This document shows, piece by piece, positions 25,996 through 36,515 of a DNA stretch of 64,000 nucleotides. Every line of letters begins with the position of its first letter. The stretch's first letter is position 1. Below the pieces are notes generated by a model. The model made no database searches. It was not told the DNA's origin and saw only the letters and a program-made list of their open reading frames with translations. Source of the DNA: Streptomyces aureus (GTDB lineage Bacteria > Actinomycetota > Actinomycetes > Streptomycetales > Streptomycetaceae); NCBI RefSeq assembly GCF_000725495.1, contig NZ_KL647041.1, positions 188,721 to 252,720 of the forward strand. The letters run 5' to 3'. The position numbers were made by a program, and so were the translations under genes.

Positions 25996-27518
25996 GCGCG
26001 GAGGCCGGGCGCGTCGTCGCCGGACGGTACGAACTGGCCACGCTCATAGGCCAGGGAGGCATGGGCCAGGTCTGGACGGCCTACGACCAGCGGCTCGACC
26101 GGCGCGTCGCGGTGAAGCTGCTGCGTCCCGACAAGGTCGCCGGCCAGGAGACCGACGAACTGCGCCGCCGCTTCGCGCGCGAGTGCAGGGTGACCGCCCA
26201 GGTCGACCACCCCGGCCTGGTCACCGTGCACGACGCGGGGAGCGAGGGCGAGGAGCTGTTCCTCGTGATGCAGTACGTGGACGGCGCCGACCTCTCCGAT
26301 CACCTGGCCGAACACGACCCCTACCCGTGGCAGTGGGCGGTCGCGGTCGCGGCGCAGCTGTGCGCCGTGCTGAGCGCCGTGCACTCCGTGCCGATCGTCC
26401 ACCGCGACCTCAAGCCGCGCAACGTGATGGTGAGACCGGACGGCACCGTGACCGTCCTCGACCTCGGCGTCGCCTCCGTCATGGACACCGACACGACGCG
26501 CCTCACGCACACCGGCTCTCCCATCGGCTCGCCCGCCTACATGGCGCCCGAGCAGGCGATGGGCGGCGCGGTCGGTCCCTACACCGACCTGTACGCGCTC
26601 GGTGTGCTGATGCACGAACTCCTCAGCGGCGACGTGCCGTTCACCGGCTCGACGGCGCTCGGCGTGCTGCACCGGCACCTGTACGAGCCGCCGCTGCCCG
26701 TGCGCCGGCTCCGCCCCGAGATCCCGGAGGCGCTGGAGAGCCTGGTCCTGCGCCTGCTCGCGAAGGACCCACAGCACCGGCCCGCCTCCGCGCAGGAGGT
26801 GTACGAGCACCTGGTGCCGCTCCTGCCCGCACGCGGAACCCCCACCGGGGCGCCACTCGACCCCACGCGTCCCTTCCTACGCCCGTTCGCCCCCTGGCCC
26901 GACCGTGCGCGCCCGCCCGCGCCCCCGCCCGCCCCGGTCGCGCCGGCCGCCGGGACGGCCGATGTCGCAGGTGCCGTCGACGAGGTGAAGCGCCTTCTCG
27001 GCGAGGGCCGCATCACCCAGGCCGTCGACATCCTCGGCGCGATCCTGCCCGCCGCCGCACAGCAGCACGGCGAGCACTCCCCGGTCGTACGCACCCTGCG
27101 CAAGCAGTACGCGGCCACGCTCATGGACGACGGCCAGTACCGGCGCGCGCTGCCCGAACTGCGCCGCCTCGCCGAGGAACGCGCCGCCGAAGCCGGCACC
27201 GCCGACCCCCAGTCCCTGCGCCACCGCTACGAATCCGCCCAGTGCCTGGAGCAGTTGGGCGACCCGTCGGCGGCGCTCGCCGAGTACCGCGCGCTGCTGC
27301 CGCACTACGAGAACCAGTACGCGGCCGGCGACCCGGACGTCGCCTTCGACATCCGCCGCCGCATCGGTCACCTGCTGCTGGCACTCGGCGACCGCGCCGC
27401 CGCGGGCGACACGCTGGTCCGGCTGCTGCACGAGGTGGAGCGGCTGTACGGCCCCGGACACCCGCTCGCGGACGAGCTCCGGCGGACACTGCAATGGCTG
27501 GGGCAGGTGCGCCGCTAG
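25992..27518 (+). CDS. Ser/Thr protein kinase (PknB-type) with C-terminal TPR region
   Basis: 508 residues, GTG start overlapping the previous stop. Kinase motifs: glycine loop IGQGGMG (19-25), Lys42 in VAVKLL, catalytic HRDLKPRN (137-144), DLG in place of DFG (157-159), and APEQ near 185. About 285-315 is a Pro/Ala linker. Residues 320-508 form TPR-like helices (DDGQYRRALPELRRLAEER; LGDPSAALAEYRALLPHYE). There is no membrane helix, so it is cytosolic and could be recruited by the coupled membrane protein. The TPR half may choose substrates. Targets unknown. Confidence 0.95.
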   Translation: MSAEAGRVVAGRYELATLIGQGGMGQVWTAYDQRLDRRVAVKLLRPDKVAGQETDELRRRFARECRVTAQVDHPGLVTVHDAGSEGEELFLVMQYVDGADLSDHLAEHDPYPWQWAVAVAAQLCAVLSAVHSVPIVHRDLKPRNVMVRPDGTVTVLDLGVASVMDTDTTRLTHTGSPIGSPAYMAPEQAMGGAVGPYTDLYALGVLMHELLSGDVPFTGSTALGVLHRHLYEPPLPVRRLRPEIPEALESLVLRLLAKDPQHRPASAQEVYEHLVPLLPARGTPTGAPLDPTRPFLRPFAPWPDRARPPAPPPAPVAPAAGTADVAGAVDEVKRLLGEGRITQAVDILGAILPAAAQQHGEHSPVVRTLRKQYAATLMDDGQYRRALPELRRLAEERAAEAGTADPQSLRHRYESAQCLEQLGDPSAALAEYRALLPHYENQYAAGDPDVAFDIRRRIGHLLLALGDRAAAGDTLVRLLHEVERLYGPGHPLADELRRTLQWLGQVRR

Positions 27519-27692
27519 TCTTTGCCGTTCCCTGGGAGGATCTTGTGCCTTTCCAGGGGTCCTCTTTCCCGAACAGGCATGCCCGGTCGGTTAAGTTGCG
27601 CTGTTTCGTGCCGTGCGCGTCCCGCCGCGAGCCACGTGCGCCGTCATCGCACAACCGGCCGGTACCACCGGCACAACCAGGGGTGGGTTCAC

Positions 27693-28520
27693 ATGTCCGA
27701 CCATCGTCAGTCGAGGAAGCGCCGGTACATCACGTGGGGCGTGGCCGGGGTCGCCGTCGTCGCCGGTGCCGGTGTCGCCGCGCAGACCTCCATGGCCGCC
27801 ACGACCTGGCCCGCCCAGAAGACCTTCACGGGCCGCGCCTTCGACACCTGCGCCGCGCCCTCGCTCACCGCGATGAAGGCCTGGCACACCGGCTTCTACG
27901 GCGCCGCGGCCGTGTACATCGGCGGCAAGAACCGCGGATGCAGCCAGCCCAACCTCACCGCGTCCTGGGTGAAGTCCGTCAGCACGCTGGGCTGGAAGCT
28001 CATCCCCCTGTACGTCGGCGCCCAGCCCTCGTGCCAGACCGGAAGCAGCCCCGAGAAGATCACCGCCGCCACCGCCGCCTCGCTCGGCGCGGCCGACGGA
28101 GCGGACGCGGTCGCCAAGGCCTCCGCCCTCGGCATGAAGGCCGGCAGCCCGGTCTATCTCGACATGGAGTCGTACGACATCACGAACAAGGCGTGCAACG
28201 ACGCCGTGCTCACGTACGTGCGCTCCTTCGACAAGGCCCTGCGCGCCAAGACGTACCGCTCCGGGTACTACGGCTTCACCAGCTCCAGCGCCAAGGCCGT
28301 CGCGACCGCGACGGACAAGACCGACCTGCCGGGCAACCTCTGGTACGCCCTGTGGGACAAGTCGAACACCACGACCGGCGACTGGCCCTGGGGCGCCACC
28401 CAGTTCACCGACCACAGCCGCGCCCACCAGTACATGGTCAACAGCAAGGAGACCATCGGCGGCGTGACCATCACGGTGGACCGCGACGCCTGGGACGCCC
28501 CGGTCGCGATCACCGGCTGA
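27693..28520 (+). CDS. Secreted DUF1906 glycoside-hydrolase-like protein
   Basis: 275 residues. A twin-Arg-like basic start (SRKRRYITWG) and hydrophobic segment end at SMAAT, so it is secreted. The remaining barrel has family landmarks: FDTCAAPSL, YIGGKNRGC, LIPLYVGAQPSC and YLDMESYD, where D and E are the likely active-site pair of this Rv2525c-like family. A cell-wall glycan substrate is inferred. ATG 27693. It follows the kinase gene with a 174-base gap. Confidence 0.9.
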   Translation: MSDHRQSRKRRYITWGVAGVAVVAGAGVAAQTSMAATTWPAQKTFTGRAFDTCAAPSLTAMKAWHTGFYGAAAVYIGGKNRGCSQPNLTASWVKSVSTLGWKLIPLYVGAQPSCQTGSSPEKITAATAASLGAADGADAVAKASALGMKAGSPVYLDMESYDITNKACNDAVLTYVRSFDKALRAKTYRSGYYGFTSSSAKAVATATDKTDLPGNLWYALWDKSNTTTGDWPWGATQFTDHSRAHQYMVNSKETIGGVTITVDRDAWDAPVAITG

Positions 28521-28737
28521 CGCGGGCGGCCGCCGGAGCGGCAGCGGCGGACGATCGAGCGGCCGGGGTCACCCGTAAGGGCGGACCGCGGCCGTCGTGC
28601 GAGGCGGACCTCGTCCGGCGGTGCCCGAAGTCGTCGTGAATCGTTGGTCGAATGGCTGGCCGAGAGGCGGGCCACTGCCTACCATCGATCACCGCAAGAC
28701 TTTGTGCACCGTCGCACAATCTCCTCGGGAGGCTTCC

Positions 28738-29397
28738 TTGCACCGCCGTCGTCGCACCGCGCTCGTCCTCTCCGCCGCGATCGTCGCCGCGGCCCCCCTG
28801 CTCACCGGCTGTGGCAGCGATGCCCATCCGGGGGCGGCGGCCGTCGTCGGCGGCAGCCGGATCACCGTCGCGGAGCTCCAGGGCCGGGTGGACGAGGTGC
28901 GCTCGGCGCAGCGGGCCGCCACCAAGGACGACGCCCAGTACGCGCAGGTGGTCGCGAGCACCGGCACCCTCACCCGGGACACGCTGCACGGTCTGGTCCT
29001 GGACCGGGTCCTGGACCGGGCGGCCAGGAACGCCGGGGTGAAGGTCACCCGCAAGGACACCCAGGAGATGCGTGCGGCTCTCGAACAGCAGGCGGGCGGC
29101 CCGAAGGCGCTGGAGACGGCCTGGCTGTCGAACTACGGCGTGGCGCCCAAGCGTCTCGACGACAGCCTGCGCACCGAGATCGAGGCCCGCAAGCTCGCCA
29201 GTGAGCTCGGCATCGACATGAACACCACCGCCGGCAAGGCCGCCTTCTGGAAGGCGATGTCCGCCGCGTCCAAGGAACTGCACGTCGACCTGAACCCGCG
29301 CTACGGCACCTGGGACGTGCAGAAGAGCAGCCGGGTCGACGCGAAGACGCCGTGGGTGCGCGAGGTCTCCACGGCGGCAGGTCAGCAGCCCGCGTAG
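28738..29397 (+). CDS. SurA-N-like lipoprotein
   Basis: 219 residues, TTG start supported by GGGAGG at 28727-28732. Lipoprotein signal with LLTGC; mature protein starts at the Cys. The ITVAELQGRVDEVRSAQ region and the all-helical remainder resemble the SurA/PrsA N-terminal chaperone domain without a rotamase domain. A folding helper for exported proteins is the likely role. Precedes mazG by 123 bases. Confidence 0.85.
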   Translation: MHRRRRTALVLSAAIVAAAPLLTGCGSDAHPGAAAVVGGSRITVAELQGRVDEVRSAQRAATKDDAQYAQVVASTGTLTRDTLHGLVLDRVLDRAARNAGVKVTRKDTQEMRAALEQQAGGPKALETAWLSNYGVAPKRLDDSLRTEIEARKLASELGIDMNTTAGKAAFWKAMSAASKELHVDLNPRYGTWDVQKSSRVDAKTPWVREVSTAAGQQPA

Positions 29398-29520
29398 TCC
29401 GGCGGCGGGGGCGGCGCACCGGCCGCCTCCCGGGAGCCTGTGGACAATGCGGCGGACCGGCCTCTTCCCCGGCCTGTGGACAACTCCGGGGGCGTCGGTC
29501 GCGTGGGTTACGTTCGAGGG

Positions 29521-30660
29521 GTGAACGCAACCAGTGAACCGACGGGGTCCGGGCAGGACCGTGAGCGGACCGCGGCCGACGTGACCGCAGGCAACGTGAC
29601 CGCGGCCGACCCGACCGTGGCCGACCCGACCGCGGAGAGCGGCACCGCCGCCCGACAGGCCGTCGAAGGGGCCGGTGCCGACGCCGCCGAGGGCGCGGGC
29701 GACGCCGGTTCCGGCCGGATCGTGCTGCTCACCACCAGCCACCGCGTCGCCCCCGGCCTGCTGTCCTGGGGGGCGTGGCAGGCGCTGCACGGCGCCGACC
29801 GGGTGCTGTGCTCGGACGGCGCGCACCCCCAGGTGCCGTATCTGCGCGAGGCCGGCGTCCGGGTCGACGAGGAGTCCCCGAGCGCGCGGGAGCTGGTCGA
29901 CGCCTGCGCCGGCGGCCGCACGGTGGTCGTCGTCGCCACCGGCGAGGGCGAACCGCTGCTCACCGACGGGCTGGCCCGCCTGGCGGGATCCGGCCGCATA
30001 CGGATGCCGGACCTGGAGCTGCTCCCCGCCTCGTACGACCTGCCGGGCGCCCGCCTGCTCGACCTCGTCCAGGTGATGGACCGCATCCGTGCCGAGTGCC
30101 CCTGGTCCTCCCGGCAGACGCACGAGGGCCTCGCGAAGTACGGCCTGGAGGAGGCGTACGAACTCGTCGAGGCCATCGAGGAGGGGGACCGGGACGAGCT
30201 GCGGGAGGAGCTCGGTGACGTCCTGCTCCAGGTGGTGTTCCACTCCCGGATCGCCGAGGACGATCCCGAGGCCCCGTTCTCCATCGACGACGTGGCCGGC
30301 GGGATCGTCGCCAAGCTGATCCACCGGCACCCCCATGTCTTCGGCGACGAGACGGCCACCACGCCCGAGGAGGTCAAGGAGCACTGGCTGCGCACCAAGG
30401 CCGAGGAGAAGCGGCGCACCTCCGTCACCGAGGGCGTCCCGCTCGGCCAGGCGGGTCTCGCCCTGTCGGCCAAGCTGTCGTCCCGGGCGCGTACGGCGGG
30501 ACTCGACGTCCCGCTGCCCACGGGGGAGGGCGTCGGGTACGAACTGCTGGCGCTGGCCGTCCGAGCCGAGGCCCAGGGCGTCGATCCCGAGGCGGCCCTG
30601 CGCGCGGCGGCCCGCACCTACCGGGACGCGATCCGCGGGGCGGAGGGCGTAGCACCGTGA
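29521..30660 (+). CDS. mazG: Nucleoside triphosphate pyrophosphohydrolase MazG with N-terminal methylase-like relic
   Basis: 379 residues. It hydrolyses NTPs to NMP and pyrophosphate and is thought to clear aberrant nucleotides. GTG start at 29521. Residues 1-65 are low complexity with TVADPTAES-like repeats. 66-175 resemble a shortened tetrapyrrole-methylase fold (IVLLTTSHRVAPGLLSWGAW), as in YabN-type fusions. The MazG domain follows: MDRIRAECPWSSRQTHEGL, then EEAYELVEAI (ExxE) and EELGDVLLQVVFHS (ExxD). Its stop overlaps the P450 start (GTGA). Confidence 0.93.
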   Translation: MNATSEPTGSGQDRERTAADVTAGNVTAADPTVADPTAESGTAARQAVEGAGADAAEGAGDAGSGRIVLLTTSHRVAPGLLSWGAWQALHGADRVLCSDGAHPQVPYLREAGVRVDEESPSARELVDACAGGRTVVVVATGEGEPLLTDGLARLAGSGRIRMPDLELLPASYDLPGARLLDLVQVMDRIRAECPWSSRQTHEGLAKYGLEEAYELVEAIEEGDRDELREELGDVLLQVVFHSRIAEDDPEAPFSIDDVAGGIVAKLIHRHPHVFGDETATTPEEVKEHWLRTKAEEKRRTSVTEGVPLGQAGLALSAKLSSRARTAGLDVPLPTGEGVGYELLALAVRAEAQGVDPEAALRAAARTYRDAIRGAEGVAP

Positions 30661-31925
30661 CCGGGCACGCACTCCCCGCCGAGGCACCCGAGCTCTTCAC
30701 CTGGGAGTTCGCCACCGACCCCTACCCCGCCTACGCCTGGCTCAGGGAGAACGCGCCGGTGCACCGCACCCGGCTGCCCAGCGGGGTCGAGGCCTGGCTC
30801 GTCACGCGGTACGCCGACGCCCGGCAGACGCTCGCCGACCAGCGGCTGTCCAAGAACCCGGCCCATCACGACGAACCCGCGCACGCGAAGGGCCGGACCG
30901 GGATTCCCGGGGAGCGCAAGGCCGACCTGATGACGCATCTGCTGAACATCGACCCGCCGGACCACACCCGGCTGCGGCGGCTCGTCAGCAAGGCGTTCAC
31001 CCCCCGGCGGGTGGCCGAATTCGCCCCGCGGGTACACGAGCTGACGGACCGGCTGATCGACGGGTTCGCGGACCGGGGTTCCGCCGACCTCATCCACGAG
31101 TTCGCCTTCCCGCTCCCCATCTACGCCATCTGCGACCTGCTCGGCGTCCCGCGCGAGGACCAGGACGACTTCCGGGACTGGGCGGGCATGATGATCCGGC
31201 ACGGCGGCGGGCCGCGGGGCGGGGTCGCCCGGTCCGTGAAGAAGATGCGCGGCTATCTGGCCGAGCTCATCCACCGCAAGCGCGAGGCGCTGACCGCGGA
31301 GCCCGAACCGGGCGAGGACCTCATCTCCGGGCTCATCCGCGCCTCCGACCACGGCGAGCACCTCACCGAGAACGAGGCCGCGGCGATGGCCTTCATCCTG
31401 CTCTTCGCCGGCTTCGAGACGACGGTCAACCTCATCGGGAACGGCATGCACGCCCTCCTCACCCACCCCGGGCAGCGGGCGCTTCTCCAGGACTCCCTCG
31501 CGGCCGGGGAGAGCGGGCTGCTGGAGACGGGGGTCGAGGAACTCCTGCGCTACGACGGGCCCGTGGAACTGGCCACCTGGCGCTTCGCGACCGAGGACGT
31601 ACGGATCGGCGGACAGGACATCGCGGCCGGCGACCCGGTCCTCGTGGTCCTCGCCGCCGCGGACCGTGACCCCGAGCGCTTCGAGGAACCGGACACCCTG
31701 GACCTCTCGCGACGTGACCTTCAGCACTTGGGATACGGCCACGGCATCCACTACTGCCTGGGCGCACCGCTCGCCCGGCTGGAGGGACAGGCCGCGCTCG
31801 GCACACTCCTCCAGCGCCTCCCCGACCTCCGACTCGCCGTGGATTCGGCCGATTTGCGATGGCGCGGAGGGCTCATTATGCGCGGATTGAGAACGCTTCC
31901 GGTCGAATTCACCCCGGTCAAATAG
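30657..31925 (+). CDS. Cytochrome P450, CYP107-like
   Basis: 422 residues, GTG start overlapping mazG. A haem-thiolate mono-oxygenase: I-helix AGFETTVNL, K-helix EELLR (ExxR) and haem loop LGYGHGIHYCLG with Cys367. No redox partner gene is adjacent. Its place between mazG and the rpf genes matches, from memory, the S. coelicolor gene for CYP107U1, linked to sporulation; that orthology was not tested. Substrate unknown. Confidence 0.93.
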   Translation: MTGHALPAEAPELFTWEFATDPYPAYAWLRENAPVHRTRLPSGVEAWLVTRYADARQTLADQRLSKNPAHHDEPAHAKGRTGIPGERKADLMTHLLNIDPPDHTRLRRLVSKAFTPRRVAEFAPRVHELTDRLIDGFADRGSADLIHEFAFPLPIYAICDLLGVPREDQDDFRDWAGMMIRHGGGPRGGVARSVKKMRGYLAELIHRKREALTAEPEPGEDLISGLIRASDHGEHLTENEAAAMAFILLFAGFETTVNLIGNGMHALLTHPGQRALLQDSLAAGESGLLETGVEELLRYDGPVELATWRFATEDVRIGGQDIAAGDPVLVVLAAADRDPERFEEPDTLDLSRRDLQHLGYGHGIHYCLGAPLARLEGQAALGTLLQRLPDLRLAVDSADLRWRGGLIMRGLRTLPVEFTPVK

Positions 31926-32065
31926 GCCTTGATCGGTTCATCGGCGACCCTTCGGCACTCCGGCTGAACGACTCCTTCCGCATGCCGGAAACGCCGCCTC
32001 CGCGACCACCGGAACGTGACGGTCCGTCAAGTCCGTGATCTTCGCGTGATCTGTACTGCATCGAC

Positions 32066-32094
32066 TTGTAACCAGCGATCGACTGCGACTACCT
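32066..32094 (+). promoter_or_regulatory. Candidate rpfC promoter
   Basis: TTGTAA (32066-32071), 17-base spacer, CTACCT (32089-32094). The spacer contains CGATCGACTGC (32076-32086), which recurs at the rpfA promoter. A direct repeat GTGATC/GTGATC with 11-base period lies just upstream (about 32035-32051). Confidence 0.45.
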
Positions 32095-32174
32095 TCACCC
32101 ATCAACGCGGCACCCCCGCCTCTCGCTTGGCGGGAGCCGTGATGCTCCCCCGCTGTCGCTCGAAAGGCTTTCGC

Positions 32175-33083
32175 ATGCTCTCCGGGAACGGCCGTCACCG
32201 TCGCCCTCGTCAGGCCCCGGCGCTCATCGTCGCGGCAGGAGTGACCGGATCGGCGATCGCCATCCCGTTGCTCGCCGCAGCGAGCGCCAGCGCGGCCGAC
32301 GGGACCACCTGGGACCGGGTGGCGCAGTGTGAGAGCGGTGGCGCGTGGAGCGCCAACGAGGGCAACGGCTACTACGGCGGCCTGCAGCTCGATCAGGACA
32401 ACTGGGAGGCGCACGGCGGTCTGGAGTACGCCGCGAGCGCCGACCAGGCCAGCCGCTCGCAGCAGATAGCCGTCGCCGAGAAGGTGCTCGCGGACCAGGG
32501 TCTCAAGGCCTGGCCGACCTGCGGGCCGCTCTCCGGGCTCAGCAAGGGCTCCGGCGAGGTCAGCGTCGACACCGGCGTGGCCGGTGACGCGAACTCCGAC
32601 GACTCCGATTCCTACGTCTCCTCCGGCCTGGCCACTTCGCCCAGTTCGTCCGCTTCGAGTGATTCCTCCGGTTCGAGCGCTTCGAGCGATTCCTCGGACG
32701 CCGGCAGCAGCGCGACGCCCAGCCCCTCGCAGAGCTCGGACGCCACCGGTGCGGCGAAGGACAAGAGCGACAAGTCGGCCAAGTCCGGCAAGAAGGACGA
32801 CTCTTCGAGCCCTTCCGCCACGCCGAGCTCCGGTACGGGGCGGCACCGCGGCGGGGAGGCCACGGAGAACGCGGGCAAGGGCGGCGTCGACAACTCCACC
32901 GGCCGGCACGCCGCGAGCACCCCGAGCGCGGACGTCGACGACTCGTACGCCGCACAGGTCCTGGGCAGCCTCTGGGACAACTCCGACGACGACACCGCGA
33001 CGGCGCCGCAGGCGGACAGCGGCCCGGGCCTCGTCGTGCCTGGTCGGAGCATTGTGGTCGTCGCCGAAGAGGCGCAGCAGTAA
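32175..33083 (+). CDS. rpfC: Resuscitation-promoting factor, RpfC-like
   Basis: Secreted muralytic enzyme that cleaves peptidoglycan during spore germination or regrowth. 302 residues from ATG 32175 behind GAAAGG. The signal peptide ends ASASA; the Rpf domain ([20 protein letters not shown], written as its first half, with the catalytic Glu in CESGG) covers about 43-118 and includes the Cys pair. The rest is a long Ser/Asp/Lys-rich linker (about 135-265) with no LysM, so wall binding must rely on the linker or other contacts. The symbol is by analogy with S. coelicolor SCO3098, next to rpfA. Confidence 0.88.
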   Translation: MLSGNGRHRRPRQAPALIVAAGVTGSAIAIPLLAAASASAADGTTWDRVAQCESGGAWSANEGNGYYGGLQLDQDNWEAHGGLEYAASADQASRSQQIAVAEKVLADQGLKAWPTCGPLSGLSKGSGEVSVDTGVAGDANSDDSDSYVSSGLATSPSSSASSDSSGSSASSDSSDAGSSATPSPSQSSDATGAAKDKSDKSAKSGKKDDSSSPSATPSSGTGRHRGGEATENAGKGGVDNSTGRHAASTPSADVDDSYAAQVLGSLWDNSDDDTATAPQADSGPGLVVPGRSIVVVAEEAQQ

Positions 33084-33163
33084 GGGGAGTTCGCGCCCCG
33101 GTTCGCTGTGGAATGTCCCATTTGGCGCAAGTGAGAGATGGGTCTCAGAAGCCCTGATCGTCT

Positions 33164-33193
33164 TTGAATTTCCGTCGATCGACTGCTTACGGT
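33164..33193 (+). promoter_or_regulatory. Candidate rpfA promoter
   Basis: TTGAAT (33164-33169), 18-base spacer, TACGGT (33188-33193), placing the transcript start just before the riboswitch. The spacer holds CGATCGACTGC (33176-33186), identical to the rpfC promoter 11-mer. Confidence 0.4.
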
Positions 33194-33219
33194 CGTGACC
33201 GCTCGCCACAGCGGGCCCC

Positions 33220-33450
33220 GACGGTCGCAACGCCGAATCCTGCCAACGGCCGTACGGGAACAGTCGTCGCGTCATGCGCCGTCGGCAGGAGCGGGGGACC
33301 CAAGGTAGGCGCCGGGACCGGGAGTCGAGAGACAGCCCGGGAACGGCTAGGGGTGAAGCCGCGCACCGGACGTCCCGGAGACGGGACCAAGGACGCGCGG
33401 CCGGGCAACTCAACCGGCCCGAACCCGACAGCTCACCTCGCAGGCGTCGG
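33220..33450 (+). ncRNA. c-di-AMP riboswitch (ydaO/yuaA class) in the rpfA leader
   Basis: Conserved blocks appear in the right order: GGTCGCAACGCCGAATCC (33223-33240), GGGGGACCCAAGGTAG (33293-33308), AGGGGTGAAGCC (33349-33360), and the 3' hallmark GAACCCGACAGCTCACCTCG (33421-33440). These match the two-fold ydaO architecture. In Streptomyces this class sits upstream of rpfA and shuts expression off when c-di-AMP is high. Edges are approximate. Confidence 0.88.
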
Positions 33451-33453
33451 TGA

Positions 33454-34176
<723 letters not shown>

Positions 34177-34357
34177 CGCGGTGCGGCACGCCGGCCGGAC
34201 CGGCCGCCTTCGGCGGAGGGCGGCCGTGGTCCCGGCGCCGTGCCGCGTCGCCCGGCCGTGGCGAAGTCCCCTCGTGGTGTCTTCCCGGCCGCGGCGCAGC
34301 TCCCTCGTGGTGCCTCCCTGATCGGAGGCCCGCCGAGGTCCCCCGTCCCCACGGGCT

Positions 34358-34404
34358 CCCCGCTCCGGTGCGTGTTCCCCCGCACGCGCCGGAGCGGGGT
34401 TTTT
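34358..34404 (+). terminator. Strong intrinsic terminator after rpfA
   Basis: A 17-bp stem (one G-U pair) with arms starting CCCCGCTCCGG (34358) and ending CCGGAGCGGGG (34399), followed by TTTTT and later a run of seven T. It lies 182 bases after the rpfA stop codon. Confidence 0.9.
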
Positions 34405-34415
34405 CATTTCTTTTT

Positions 34416-35908
<1,493 letters not shown>

Positions 35909-36010
35909 AAGCGTCCTCCGTACGTCCCCGTACCCGGTCCCGTACCGTGTGCGGGGACGTACGCACGTGACGGGCCCGCGCGGCGGGCCCGGTTTGGGGA
36001 GGCGGGACTC

Positions 36011-36487
36011 ATGGCCGTGAAGGACCGGGACCGGTTCTCCACCTCGACCAGGCTGAAGCTGCTCGGCGAGCAGACGGCGGCCCGGGTCTACCGCTCCCAG
36101 ACCAAACGGCAGGCGCGCCGCTCCCGGCTGACCGGCCGGGCCGCGCTGCTGGCCATGGTCCTGTGCTCCCTGATCGTCGCCCTCGCGTACCCGATGCGGC
36201 AGTACGTCTCCCAGCGCGCCCAGATCAGCGACCTGGAACGGCAGCGGGACCAGGCCCGGCAGCGGGTCGAGCAGCTGCGCGACCTCAAGGCGCGCTGGCA
36301 GGACGACGCGTACGCCAAGCAGCAGATCAGGCAGCGGCTGCACTATGTGATGCCGGGCGAGACCGCCTACGTCGTGATCGACCCGGACGCCGCGAAGCAG
36401 GCCCGCGCCGAACGGGGCACCTCCGACCGCCCCTGGTACACCAACGTCTGGGACGGCGTGGACCGATCCGACGCCGCCGACCACTGA
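36011..36487 (+). CDS. divIC: Cell-division protein DivIC (FtsB family)
   Basis: Divisome scaffold that pairs with FtsL. 158 residues from ATG 36011 behind GGGGAGG. Basic cytoplasmic N-tail (1-43), one membrane helix (about 44-61, LLAMVLCSLIVALAYP), a coiled coil (about 67-98, SDLERQRDQARQRVEQLRDL) and the family's YVMPGETAYVVID segment. Standing after eno is the normal actinobacterial position. The next gene starts 28 bases on. Confidence 0.95.
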   Translation: MAVKDRDRFSTSTRLKLLGEQTAARVYRSQTKRQARRSRLTGRAALLAMVLCSLIVALAYPMRQYVSQRAQISDLERQRDQARQRVEQLRDLKARWQDDAYAKQQIRQRLHYVMPGETAYVVIDPDAAKQARAERGTSDRPWYTNVWDGVDRSDAADH

Positions 36488-36515
36488 CGACCCATGAACC
36501 GAACCGGAAAGACAC

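Noticed and set aside
23138..27518. Pgl or BREX phage-defence locus (methylase and kinase nearby)
   Set aside because: No PglZ phosphatase, PglY ATPase or restriction component is present, and the kinase is an ordinary PknB-TPR protein.
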